Of a DNA stretch of 64,000 bases, positions 22,837-31,242 are shown one piece after another (the first letter of the stretch is position 1; the number at the start of each line of letters is the position of its first letter). This DNA is from 9FT-COMBO-48-23 sp964400675 (lineage in GTDB: Bacteria > Chloroflexota > Dehalococcoidia > GIF9 > UBA5629): NCBI GenBank assembly GCA_964400675.1, contig CAYNVO010000001.1, positions 1-64,000 on the forward strand. The letters run 5' to 3'. The position numbers and the translations under genes are program-made. Under the pieces are notes generated by a model, which did no database searches, was not told the origin of the DNA, and worked only from the letters and a program-made list of their open reading frames with translations.

Positions 22837-23205
22837 CTAATTCTGGACATTAACCTCCACTATATTTTGCCGGGCAATGGCAGTTTCCGTGCCATTCTTT
22901 TTGACGAAGACATGCATTAGTCCCATCACCTCGTACTGCCCGTTCTTCAGTCCTGTTGTATCCCATCTGGTGGGGAAATTTTGATGCTCATCGGATGACT
23001 CCCCGATTTTGACCCAGGTTTCTGCTCCCTTCTTGCGGTAATACCAGGGGTTGGTAATTTTAGCTATCGGCCCGGCGATACCTAGTGCTTCCATCTCCTT
23101 ACGAAGCAACTCTTCATCAAATTCCTCCCTTAGCACAACCGCCCCGGAATAGCTTTTCAGAATATCCGTAGGAACAATATAGTGCGGTCCCCAATTGTAA
23201 GACAT
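22837..23205 (-). CDS. Unknown small protein with Ig-like fold pattern
   Basis: This 122-residue protein has a good GGAGGTGAATC start site. The C-terminal two thirds (TWVKIGES...WDTTGLKNGQYEVMGLMHVFV...IVEVNVQN) has the alternating strand pattern and DTTGLxNGxY turn typical of bacterial Ig-like/FN3 domains. No signal peptide or membrane segment is present, so it appears cytoplasmic, unusual for such a fold. It sits between glnA and nadE in the nitrogen cluster, 124 bases after glnA. It might bind glutamine synthetase or PII as a small inhibitory partner, by analogy to other GS-binding small proteins, but this is speculative. Confidence 0.7.
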   Translation of the reverse strand: MSYNWGPHYIVPTDILKSYSGAVVLREEFDEELLRKEMEALGIAGPIAKITNPWYYRKKGAETWVKIGESSDEHQNFPTRWDTTGLKNGQYEVMGLMHVFVKKNGTETAIARQNIVEVNVQN

Positions 23206-23329
23206 GATTCACCTCCGATTAGATATATTCATTTGATTTTGCTTATTGGCGTAGTCAATCATTATCCTCTATAGTCACCTCCTTCTCAGATTAATTCGCA
23301 TGGTTATATGAACCAGTTTTAACATCAAA

Positions 23330-24673
23330 CTACAAGATGGGCAGATATCTACTAGTTTCGTAGTCGGTCACATGTATTCGGTACTCGTCCCATTCTATTT
23401 TCTTGTTCTTTAGGAAGGCGTAAAAAACATGCTCGCCCAGGGCTTTGCGCACCAGCTGGCTCTTTTCACACAGCTGGATAGCTTCGTGCAGGCTCGCTGG
23501 CAAAGTAGTAATGTTTTTCTTCTTCCTCTCTTCATCTGTCATCTCATAGACGTTTTCCTCCACTGTTTCAGGTGGCTCATATCCTTTTTCGATACCCTCC
23601 AGGCCCGCAGCCAGCATCACACTGAAGGCGAGATAAGGATTGCAGGCAGGGTCAGGAGACCGGAACTCTATCCTTGTCGCATTCTCTTTGCCAGGCTTAT
23701 ATTCTGGCACCCGTATCAGATCAGCTCGATTTCGTCTTGCCCATGATAGATAGACAGGAGCTTCATAGCCGGGTACCAGCCTCTTGTATGAATTCACCCA
23801 CTGATTGCAGACCGCCGTAATTTCCGGCGCATGTTTCAGGATACCAGCTATGTAACTCTTGGCCACCTTGGATAAGTTGTATTTATCATTGGGGTCGAAG
23901 AAGGCATTTTTATTGCCTTTGAACAACGACTGATGTACATGCATGCCACTGCCGTTGATGCCGAAAATAGGCTTGGGCATGAATGTAGCGTACAACCCAT
24001 TCTGTATAGCCACCTGTTTGACGACCAGCCGATAGGTCATCACGTTGTCTGCCATGGTCAGAGCATCTGTGTATCTCATGTCTATCTCGTGCTGGCTATG
24101 TGCCACTTCATGGTGCGAATATTCTACGCCGATGCCCATCTCATCCAGGATAAGCACAGTTTCCCTCCTCAGGTCGGTAGCTGCATCCAGGGGCACCATG
24201 TCAAAGTAGCCTCCCTCATCAAGGATCTCCGTTCCCTTAGAATCCTTGAAGTAGAAATACTCCAGCTCGGGACCAACATAATACGTGTAGCCCATGTCCG
24301 CCGCTCGCTTTAAGTTCCATTTCAAAACGTATCTGGGATCTCCTTCGAAAGGCTCGCCGCCGGGTTTCAGGATGTCACAGAACATCCGCGCCACTGCACG
24401 ATGCTCCCTCGGTCGCCATGGTAACAACTGAAAGGTGTCAGGGTCGGGCATAGCCACCATATCGCTTTCATCGATTCTGGCAAACCCTTCAATAGATGAA
24501 CCATCGAATCCCATACCATCTTCAAGCGCTTGCTCTAACTCCTCACGGGTGATGGCGAAGCTCTTGAGGAAGCCCAGGATATCAGTGAACCACATCCTGA
24601 TAAACTTGACATCGTGGTCCTTCGCCATCTTGAGTACGTATTCCTTGCTCTCGTCTTTGCTTCTCTTAGCCAT
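23330..24673 (-). CDS. glnA: Glutamine synthetase type I (alpha subgroup)
   Basis: The 447-residue protein begins behind AAAAAGGAGGCTAGAA. Signature parts are DGSSIEGFARI in the N-terminal domain, the metal-site segment PELEYFYF, the ATP-site stretch NGSGMHVHQS and EFRSPDPACNPYLAFS. It forms glutamine from glutamate, ammonia and ATP. The region normally adenylylated in the beta subgroup (NLYxLP) is replaced by NVYEMTDEERKK, typical of GSI-alpha from Gram-positives and archaea, so control by adenylylation is unlikely and feedback or protein partners are expected. It follows glnB by 27 bases and amt, forming a classical amt-glnB-glnA unit. Confidence 0.98.
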   Translation of the reverse strand: MAKRSKDESKEYVLKMAKDHDVKFIRMWFTDILGFLKSFAITREELEQALEDGMGFDGSSIEGFARIDESDMVAMPDPDTFQLLPWRPREHRAVARMFCDILKPGGEPFEGDPRYVLKWNLKRAADMGYTYYVGPELEYFYFKDSKGTEILDEGGYFDMVPLDAATDLRRETVLILDEMGIGVEYSHHEVAHSQHEIDMRYTDALTMADNVMTYRLVVKQVAIQNGLYATFMPKPIFGINGSGMHVHQSLFKGNKNAFFDPNDKYNLSKVAKSYIAGILKHAPEITAVCNQWVNSYKRLVPGYEAPVYLSWARRNRADLIRVPEYKPGKENATRIEFRSPDPACNPYLAFSVMLAAGLEGIEKGYEPPETVEENVYEMTDEERKKKNITTLPASLHEAIQLCEKSQLVRKALGEHVFYAFLKNKKIEWDEYRIHVTDYETSRYLPIL

Positions 24674-24700
24674 TTCTAGCCTCCTTTTTTAGTTTTATTT

Positions 24701-25042
24701 TTATATTGCATTCTCGCCCATTTCACCGGTTCTAACACGGACCGCATCTTCGATCGGGATGATGAATATCTTGCCGTCGCCCCTCTCCTCTCCTGTCCTG
24801 GCATTTGTGGTAATGGCATTCAGAACCTTGGGGACATCCTCATCAAGGACGACGACCTCTATCTTAATCTTGGGCAGAAAGTCCACACAGTATTCTCCCA
24901 CCCGCCATTGTAGTGTCAGCCCTTTTTGTCGACCTCTGCCGCTCACCTCGCTGACCGTCATACCGAAGTAGCTCTGGCTCTCGAGGGCAATTCTGACAGC
25001 GTCCAACTTCTCTTCTCTTATGATGGCCTCTATCTTCTTCAT
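24701..25042 (-). CDS. glnB: Nitrogen regulatory protein PII
   Basis: This is the 113-residue product from the ATG at 25042, which overlaps the amt stop as ATGA. The T-loop reads GRGRQKGLTLQWRVGEY, preserving Tyr51 (the uridylylation residue in proteobacteria) while residue 46 is Trp. The ATP-binding segments VVVLDEDVPKV and TGEERGDGKIF are present. PII trimers sense ATP/ADP and 2-oxoglutarate and block the adjacent ammonium channel when nitrogen is plentiful. The overlap with amt supports that pairing. Whether Tyr51 is modified here is unknown, as no glnD is in this window. Confidence 0.97.
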   Translation of the reverse strand: MKKIEAIIREEKLDAVRIALESQSYFGMTVSEVSGRGRQKGLTLQWRVGEYCVDFLPKIKIEVVVLDEDVPKVLNAITTNARTGEERGDGKIFIIPIEDAVRVRTGEMGENAI

Positions 25043-26271
25043 CTCAGCAGCCCTCCATACGCTCGTTCGCCATGCTGTGAGATATCTAGACCCACGGTTT
25101 CCTCTTCTGGGGTGACTCGTAAACCTACGGTGACGTCGACCAGCTTTGCTAAGAGCCATGTTATACTGAAGGCAAAAGCTATGGTGACAGCAATAGCAGC
25201 CAGCTGAATCAGAACCTGCTTGCCATTTCCAGCGATAAGTCCCTCGGCTCCGCCGATTACTCCTGCGGCAAAGATGCCGGTGGCTATCGTCCCCCAGGTA
25301 CCGCCAACACCATGACAGGCTAGAACATCAAGAGACTCGTCCAGCCGGTTAGTTTTGACTCTCCACATCATGACATAGTAAGCCAGCGCCACTCCGATTG
25401 CTCCTATAGGTATTCCGTATATGGGATGCACGAAGCCAGCCGCTGGTGTGATTGATGCCAGCCCGACAACTGCACCGGTAGCAGCGCCTAGAACCGATGG
25501 TCGGCGATTAATCCAACTGAGTAGCATCCAAGTAAGAGCTCCTGAAGCACCCGCAATGTTGGTGGCAGCAAAAGCACTGGACGCCAGTCCGCCAGCAGTG
25601 ATAGCACTTCCAGCATTAAAACCGAACCACCCGAACCAGAGCAAAGCTGTTCCCAATACAACCATGGGTATGTTGTTAGGCTCCATAGGGACTCGCTCCT
25701 TGAATCCCCTGCGAGGACCCAGCACCAGTGCCAGTGCCAGTGCTGATATGCCGGCACTAACATGAACTACAATACCTCCGGCAAAGTCCAGAGTGCCTAA
25801 CTTTCCTAACCAGCCACCGCTGCCCCATACCCAATGGGCAACCGGACAGTAGACCAGGGTTAACCACAGGGTTGAGAAAATAAGCAGGGCACCGAATTTA
25901 ATGCGCTCAACAACGGCGCCTGTGATGAGCGCCACGGTGATGATGGCAAACGTGGCCTGGAACATCATAAATGCCAGATGAGGGACAGTCGTGGCATATA
26001 CGGATGATGGCTCCTGTCCCACCCCCATCAATCCGAGCCAATTAAAATTGCCAATCACTCCACCCGAGTCCGGCCCAAAGCTCAAACTGTAGCCGTAGAG
26101 AACCCACAGGATAGAAACCAGAGGTAGGATGGCAAAGCTCATCATGATGGTGGAGAGGACGTTTTTCCTTCTTACCATTCCACCGTAAAACAAAGCTAAT
26201 GCCGGCGTCATGAGCATGACCAGCGCCGTCGATACCAATAGCCAGGCAGTATCACCGGTATTTACGGACAT
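25039..26271 (-). CDS. amt: Ammonium transporter
   Basis: The 410-residue protein runs from the ATG at 26271 (AAAGGAGGTGTGCAC upstream; a GTG two codons earlier overlaps the ribosome site). It has about 11 membrane helices, starting with a signal-like first helix. The twin-His pore is present as His in VVHVSAG and in CHGVGGTWG, and the family segment FYGGMVRRKNVLSTIMM is intact. It moves ammonium into the cytoplasm under limitation. Upstream, at 26310-26363, are four 11-bp-spaced repeats likely to bind the orphan OmpR-type regulator whose gene is next (26360-27085). Confidence 0.97.
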   Translation of the reverse strand: MSVNTGDTAWLLVSTALVMLMTPALALFYGGMVRRKNVLSTIMMSFAILPLVSILWVLYGYSLSFGPDSGGVIGNFNWLGLMGVGQEPSSVYATTVPHLAFMMFQATFAIITVALITGAVVERIKFGALLIFSTLWLTLVYCPVAHWVWGSGGWLGKLGTLDFAGGIVVHVSAGISALALALVLGPRRGFKERVPMEPNNIPMVVLGTALLWFGWFGFNAGSAITAGGLASSAFAATNIAGASGALTWMLLSWINRRPSVLGAATGAVVGLASITPAAGFVHPIYGIPIGAIGVALAYYVMMWRVKTNRLDESLDVLACHGVGGTWGTIATGIFAAGVIGGAEGLIAGNGKQVLIQLAAIAVTIAFAFSITWLLAKLVDVTVGLRVTPEEETVGLDISQHGERAYGGLLR

Positions 26272-26309
26272 GTGCACACCTCCTTTCGTTTTTTTACTGG
26301 CCTGGCATT

Positions 26310-26363
26310 AGTTTAGCCGGCAATTGTTACCAACATATTACAGACATGTTAAATCTATGTTAC
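26310..26363 (-). promoter_or_regulatory. amt promoter with four 11-bp-spaced GlnR/PhoB-like half-sites
   Basis: On the minus strand GTAAC (26363-26359), TTAAC (26352-26348), GTAAT (26341-26337) and GTAAC (26330-26326) each are separated by 6 bases, an exact 11-base period. This is the arrangement of OmpR-family tandem sites, and GTnAC-n6-GnAAC is the consensus reported for actinobacterial GlnR. A -10-like TAAACT lies at 26315-26310, so the last repeat would overlap the -35 region, suiting class II activation. The repeat sequence is direct evidence; GlnR binding is inferred. Confidence 0.65.
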
Positions 26364-27085
26364 TGAGTCTCATTGAGTATCCTATTATGTTGACTCACAG
26401 ACTGTGTCTCTTCGCTGAACTTATACCCAATATTCCTCACAGTTTGAATATAGTTATTTGTATAATCGCCGAGCTTGCTTCTAAGTCTCCTTATGTGCAC
26501 ATCCACAGTCCTATCGCCACCATAATAGTCATATCCCCAGACCTCATTGAGCAGAGCCTCTCTTGTGAAAACCTTACCTTTGTTCTTGGCGAGGAATTTC
26601 AGTAACTCATATTCCTTAAATGTCAGGGCGAGTAACCTCCCATCAATGGAAACTTCGCATTTAGCTATATCTATCAATAGATCGCCGCATTTAATTAAGT
26701 CACTGCCTTGTGTATTGTTCGACTGCTTGATAACCCGCTTTGCCCTGGTCGCTACCTCAACTAGGTTCCAGGGTTTAACCACGAAATCATCTATTGCCAA
26801 GTTAGAATCGAGACGACTTAGCCTTTCACTAGAGACGAGGGCGATGGCAGGGAGTTTTCTTGTTATCCTCAATTCACGTAATTGTTCCAACATTGGTTCA
26901 GTCTGGGCTGGAGATGATGAGCCCTCGATGTCAACGAGCAATACATCGCATGCCTGCTTTATAAGTTCGTCAGGGAAATTCGAGCCGTTATTAGCAACCG
27001 AACAGGCAAAACCCATGCGGCTAAGCCCTGAATGCAGTTCCCTAATCTCTGCAACTTCTTTAGCTATTATTAATACTTTGTGCAA
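26360..27085 (-). CDS. Orphan OmpR-family regulator, GlnR-like
   Basis: The protein has 241 residues with a TTG start behind AAGAGGT. It carries an N-terminal receiver-like domain (about 1-120) and a C-terminal winged helix (about 130-230; LTFKEYELLKFLAKNKGKVFTRE, DRTVDVHIRRLRSKL). The receiver keeps an Asp in LLVDIEG and Lys in VVKPW, but the acidic pair that binds magnesium is replaced (LIIAKE), so phosphorylation is doubtful. Actinobacterial GlnR, the orphan nitrogen regulator, has the same kind of atypical receiver. No histidine kinase is adjacent. Position directly before amt and its repeat array suggests control of amt-glnB-glnA. Confidence 0.85.
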   Translation of the reverse strand: MHKVLIIAKEVAEIRELHSGLSRMGFACSVANNGSNFPDELIKQACDVLLVDIEGSSSPAQTEPMLEQLRELRITRKLPAIALVSSERLSRLDSNLAIDDFVVKPWNLVEVATRAKRVIKQSNNTQGSDLIKCGDLLIDIAKCEVSIDGRLLALTFKEYELLKFLAKNKGKVFTREALLNEVWGYDYYGGDRTVDVHIRRLRSKLGDYTNNYIQTVRNIGYKFSEETQSVSQHNRILNETQ

Positions 27086-27118
27086 GGTAGTACCTCTTAC
27101 AACTCAATATGTAATCTC

Positions 27119-28123
27119 TCACAGGTTCCAGAAGCTCCTTAATTCTCCAACTCCGACAACGCCGTTCATGGCTTTGCTTGTCACATCAATACCGCTCTCC
27201 GCAGTTGCTGCTATCGCATTTAGTCCACTGGGAAGCACCAATCCAACTTTATTTAGCCTCACCGGGATTTCGCAAACCGGTTCACTCGCCTTTCCCATAA
27301 TGACTAAATTGCAAAGGTTGGCTGTTTTCAGCTTCTCCAAAACAGCCTCAGCCTCTACCTTTGAAGGCAATGGAATTTCCTGAAAGCTGGCAAGTATCTT
27401 GCCGTCGCCGTTTTTAGCCGACTTAATGGCGCTGGTCATCCGACCAGCAATAAATATTTCAAATGGATCAATGGTAGAGCCGGTGTATTCAATGAGCTCA
27501 ACAAAACGCGTTGGTTCGTTGTGCTTAATTTGAAGAATGCCTCCAAATCTGGAATCAACTGGAATGCCAGCCTTTAGCATCGACCCGATGACCACTGCAC
27601 TACACACAGTGGCAAAGCCTATCTTGCCCTGGGGCACCATTGTCTCCCCAAGTCTTTCACCCTCGGTGGCTATTGCCACTAGATTACTGGCACAGAGGCC
27701 GGCTTCAAAAACGCTTTTCATTACCTCCAGGGCTCGGGGAAAATCTCTCTTGGGAAATAGAGAGGCATCGATTGGAATTCCTCCGGTGTGTCTATCCAGG
27801 TCGAAGGTAGTTAGATAAGCAAGAAGTTCCAGCCTGTCGGTTACAAATCCCACCTTGTCGCAGACCAATGTGCTTTTCAATTCCTCAAGCCCCGGCTGTG
27901 TGATTGACCTGCCATCTCTATATCTCTTCGTACGAGTAAATCCACGCTCATCCATCATTTTGAGATGGTATCTTACCGCCCTCTCACTAAGGTCTATGCC
28001 CTGTTCTTTAAGTCGACGAGATATAATCCTGCCGCCTAGCGGTTCCGAGGAATCGCTGAGGACCTTCAGAATTGCTGCTATCTTCCTCTCTACTTCGTGA
28101 CTCTCCTGCCCTATCACTTTCAA
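27119..28123 (-). CDS. nrpR: NrpR-type nitrogen regulator, copy 2
   Basis: This 334-residue paralogue of the regulator at 15395-16390 has a winged helix (about 10-75) and one NrpR effector domain. Shared blocks include SERAVRYHLKxxDERG, FPRALEVMK/FPRAVEAMK and GKIGxATVC. A TTG start follows GGAGGAT. It lies directly downstream of the GXGXG subunit (9-base gap) and upstream of the GlnR-like gene. Archaeal NrpRI and NrpRII divide DNA-binding and anti-activation; here both copies keep the winged helix, so both may bind DNA, perhaps as heterodimers. Confidence 0.85.
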   Translation of the reverse strand: MKVIGQESHEVERKIAAILKVLSDSSEPLGGRIISRRLKEQGIDLSERAVRYHLKMMDERGFTRTKRYRDGRSITQPGLEELKSTLVCDKVGFVTDRLELLAYLTTFDLDRHTGGIPIDASLFPKRDFPRALEVMKSVFEAGLCASNLVAIATEGERLGETMVPQGKIGFATVCSAVVIGSMLKAGIPVDSRFGGILQIKHNEPTRFVELIEYTGSTIDPFEIFIAGRMTSAIKSAKNGDGKILASFQEIPLPSKVEAEAVLEKLKTANLCNLVIMGKASEPVCEIPVRLNKVGLVLPSGLNAIAATAESGIDVTSKAMNGVVGVGELRSFWNL

Positions 28124-28132
28124 ATCCTCCGC

Positions 28133-28903
28133 CTAATAAGTGTAAAGTCTGCCGTACGGGCGCAGGTAAAGTGGAAACAGCTTGATGAACTTGTGACTCA
28201 GTATTTCTTTTGAGTTATAGCCGAAGTGGGAGGCAAATTCACCAACGTATTTTTCTAAATTTAGGCGGTCTTGTTCGTCAAGCTCGGCCATACCCACCTC
28301 TTTACCTAGCTGAAAATCGGCGACGTTTCCTCTGAGATAGATAACACCACCGTGCATGCCTGTACCTATGTAGTTAGCTCGATGCGTTTCACCTCCTTTC
28401 AAATTCAGGCCGAGAATGATCAAAATTCCACCAGCCATATATTCACCGAGGAAGTCCTGAGCAGTGCCGCCTATGACTAGAGTCGGCTTTTTATCTCCGT
28501 ATTCTTTCATATGTATGCCTGCTCGATAGCCGACACCATCTCTGATGAAAATCTTGCCGCCACGAGCCGATAAGCCAGTGATGTCGCCGGCATGACCATG
28601 GACTATGATTTCTCCGTCGTTCATGGTGTTTCCACAGCCATCCTGTGCATTGCCGCGCACAATAATTCTTGGGCCATCCATGAACGACCCCAGGTCATTG
28701 CCCGGTGTGCCAAATATCTCAATCTCAACACGCTTGTCCAGGTCGGTGCCAATATATCTCTGGCCATAGACATTTCTGAGTTCGATTTTTTTGGTCCCGT
28801 TAACTGTAGCCTGCCGCAAGCGCGTATTCAGATCACGGGTTAAAATGCCTGTAGCATCGATTTCCACCACTGAGTTTGTTTTTTCTTTGATAGCATGTGT
28901 CAT
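28133..28903 (-). CDS. Glutamate synthase GXGXG subunit
   Basis: The 256-residue protein follows AGGAGGTTAAAA and consists of the right-handed beta-helix domain with recurrent G-x-x-x-G turns (NDGEIIVHGHAGD, GTGMHGGVIYLRG), found at the C-terminus of bacterial GltB and as a separate subunit in archaea. It makes contacts that hold the FMN and amidotransferase parts. The gene sits 2 bases after the FMN subunit, in one transcript with the amidotransferase (31243-32373). Length is typical of the stand-alone subunit. Confidence 0.9.
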   Translation of the reverse strand: MTHAIKEKTNSVVEIDATGILTRDLNTRLRQATVNGTKKIELRNVYGQRYIGTDLDKRVEIEIFGTPGNDLGSFMDGPRIIVRGNAQDGCGNTMNDGEIIVHGHAGDITGLSARGGKIFIRDGVGYRAGIHMKEYGDKKPTLVIGGTAQDFLGEYMAGGILIILGLNLKGGETHRANYIGTGMHGGVIYLRGNVADFQLGKEVGMAELDEQDRLNLEKYVGEFASHFGYNSKEILSHKFIKLFPLYLRPYGRLYTY

Positions 28904-28905
28904 TT

Positions 28906-30411
28906 TTAACCTCCTGCCATCCTTATTCCTAGTATTTCTAGCTCCGTATCGGTAAGCCCAATTCCTCTTAAGGCCAACCTGTTGCCTCGTAGGCTTTCTA
29001 TAGCATTTATGCCCATACCGCCGAGTATGTCTTTCAGCTCAATACTCCAACCCCTGAGTAGATTTGCCGCACGTTTAGCTCCTATATCGGGATTGACTCT
29101 CTTTGTCAGAGCAAGATCGCTGGTGCAAATGCCCCAGGCGCACTTGCCGGTATGGCACTGCTGGCAGCAGGTACAACCCAGAGACATCAGGGCTGCTGTG
29201 CCAATATAGACAGCGTCAGCACCAAGAGCGATTGCTTTAGCTACATCACCGCTGTTTCTGATTCCACCGGCAATTACCACCGATGCTTGATTGCGTATGC
29301 CCTCCTGCCTCAGCCGCGTATCCACTGAAGCCAGAGCCATCTCAATAGGAATTCCGACGTTGTCACGGATGATTTTGGGGGCTGCACCCGTGGAGCCTCG
29401 CAACCCATCGAGAACTATCATGTCCGCTCCCGCCCTAACCATGCCGCTGGCAATGGCTGCTGAGTTATGAACAGCAGCTATTTTCACTGATATCGGCTTG
29501 GTGTAGTCTGTAGCCTCCTTAAGAGCATAAATTAACTGAGCCAGGTCCTCTATGGAGTAGATGTCGTGCTGTGGTGCCGGAGATAGAGCATCGGTCCCCC
29601 TGGGAATCATCCTGGTCATAGCTACCTCGGCACTCACCTTCTCTCCTGGTAGATGTCCACCGATACCGGGCTTAGCACCTTGGCCGATCTTGATCTCAAC
29701 TATTGCGGCGGCATCGAGATATTCAGGATGCACGCCGAACCTCCCTGAAGCTACCTGGACTATGGTGTTCTTGCTGTATTTATATAACTTGGGATGTAGT
29801 CCACCTTCACCGGTATTCCACAAGGTGCCAGCCTCAGTAGCTGCTCGAGCCAGAGATTCTTGGACATTTAGGCTTACTGCCCCATAAGACATGGCAGAGA
29901 ACATCACCGGCACCTCTAATTTGACCTGAGGAGCCAGCTTCGTCTTCAATTTAAGGACGCCATCACTAACTTCGACCCTGTCTGGTTTGCTACCGATATA
30001 TGTGACCAGCTCCATAGGCTCACGCAGCGGGTCGATTGAAGGATTTGTTACCTGGCTGGCATTCAGTACTAGATGGTCCCAATATACGCGATAGCTCTTG
30101 TCATTTCCCATACCAGTAAGAAGAACGCCGCCTGTCTCAGCCTGCTTGATAATGTCTTCAATTACCTCGGGACGCCAGTTATAGTTTTCTCTGTAATCGA
30201 GTGGATTTTTTCTGATGCTCACAGCATTAGTGGGGCAGAAGACCACGCACCTATGGCAGCCGATGCAGTTTTCCTCGCGGCTTCTTACCTCGTCATCGGC
30301 AGCATCATAGCTGTGCACATCGAAACTGCATTGGTTGACACAAACTTGACACTGTATGCAGCGGTTTGAATCTCGTTCTACTATAAATTTTGGTGGCAAA
30401 TAAGTCTTCAT
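28906..30411 (-). CDS. gltB: Glutamate synthase FMN-binding subunit with ferredoxin domain
   Basis: This 501-residue protein begins with two [4Fe-4S] motifs (CIQCQVCVNQC and CIGCHRCVVFC, about 18-70), then the TIM-barrel FMN domain of GltB (VMFSAMSYGAVS, GGLHPKLYK, KIGQGAKPGIGGHLPG, DGLRGSTGAAP), and a cysteine cluster CTCCQQCHTGKC near 410 for the [3Fe-4S] centre. It reduces iminoglutarate formed from 2-oxoglutarate and ammonia. The ferredoxin-containing archaeal-type form implies that reduced ferredoxin, or the FAD protein encoded upstream, is the electron donor. Confidence 0.95.
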   Translation of the reverse strand: MKTYLPPKFIVERDSNRCIQCQVCVNQCSFDVHSYDAADDEVRSREENCIGCHRCVVFCPTNAVSIRKNPLDYRENYNWRPEVIEDIIKQAETGGVLLTGMGNDKSYRVYWDHLVLNASQVTNPSIDPLREPMELVTYIGSKPDRVEVSDGVLKLKTKLAPQVKLEVPVMFSAMSYGAVSLNVQESLARAATEAGTLWNTGEGGLHPKLYKYSKNTIVQVASGRFGVHPEYLDAAAIVEIKIGQGAKPGIGGHLPGEKVSAEVAMTRMIPRGTDALSPAPQHDIYSIEDLAQLIYALKEATDYTKPISVKIAAVHNSAAIASGMVRAGADMIVLDGLRGSTGAAPKIIRDNVGIPIEMALASVDTRLRQEGIRNQASVVIAGGIRNSGDVAKAIALGADAVYIGTAALMSLGCTCCQQCHTGKCAWGICTSDLALTKRVNPDIGAKRAANLLRGWSIELKDILGGMGINAIESLRGNRLALRGIGLTDTELEILGIRMAGG

Positions 30412-30425
30412 CTGTATACTCCAAT

Positions 30426-31199
30426 CTATTGGTCTGTCCTTATCGGAATCCCTCTTCCCGCCAAATAGGTTTTTGCTTGACTTATAGAATAGGTTTGGTA
30501 ATGAAAGATGCTGGCTGCAAGGACTGCATCGGCTTTGCCAACTACAAGCGCCTGATACAAATGCTCCAGGTCTCCAGCACCGCCACTGGCGATAACCGGC
30601 ACTGTCACAGTCTCGCTGATGGCGCTGGTTAACTCTAAATCGTAGCCTGCCCTTTGACCATCAGCATCCCAGCTGGTTAACAATATCTCCCCCGCACCTA
30701 GCTGAACAGCCCTCTCTGCCCACCTGACGGCATCTATATCTGTTGGTACTCGACCACCATGAGTGCAAACTTCCCACCGAGGCTTGCTGCTGTTCTTGTT
30801 TCGTCTGGCATCTATGGCTACCACGATGCACTGAGAGCCAAACCTGCGTGCTGCTTCGCCAATGAGGTCAGGGCTGTAAACAACGGCAGTGTTTACGCTT
30901 ATTTTGTCGGCGCCTGCCTCAAGCATATGCCGCATGTCCTCAATAATGCGCAAGCCGCCACCGACAGTAAGCGGAATAAAAACTTGTTTCGAGACACGCT
31001 CAACTACATCCACCATGATGTCGCGCCCTTCAGGGGTGGCACCGATATCTAGGAATACCAGTTCATCGGCACCTTCCTCATAGTAAAATGCGGCAAGCTC
31101 TACAGGGTCACCAGCATCACGAAGGTCGGTGAAACTCGTGCCCTTGACTACACGACCTTTGGTTACATCAAGACAGGGTATAATTCTTTTTGTTAACAT
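30426..31199 (-). CDS. hisF: Imidazole glycerol phosphate synthase cyclase subunit
   Basis: The 257-residue TIM barrel has the catalytic Asp11 in IPCLDVTKGRVVKG and Asp130 in VVAIDARRN, phosphate sites GGGLR and SGGAG, and the family end. With HisH it converts PRFAR and ammonia from glutamine into IGP and AICAR for histidine and purine pathways. Unusually it sits between two glutamate-synthase genes, 43 bases after the amidotransferase and 14 before the FMN subunit, in the same direction. No other his gene is in this window. Confidence 0.97.
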   Translation of the reverse strand: MLTKRIIPCLDVTKGRVVKGTSFTDLRDAGDPVELAAFYYEEGADELVFLDIGATPEGRDIMVDVVERVSKQVFIPLTVGGGLRIIEDMRHMLEAGADKISVNTAVVYSPDLIGEAARRFGSQCIVVAIDARRNKNSSKPRWEVCTHGGRVPTDIDAVRWAERAVQLGAGEILLTSWDADGQRAGYDLELTSAISETVTVPVIASGGAGDLEHLYQALVVGKADAVLAASIFHYQTYSISQAKTYLAGRGIPIRTDQ

Positions 31200-31242
31200 C
31201 GGTTCGGAACCCTCTTTGAAAAGCTAGCTTACTTTGACAAAT

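Noticed and set aside
23206..23329. 17-codon leader-like frame after a strong AGAAGGAGGTGACT between glnA and the Ig-like gene
   Set aside because: Spacing from the site to the ATG is about 15 bases and the product (MIDYANKQ...) shows no special residues; too little evidence to call a leader peptide.
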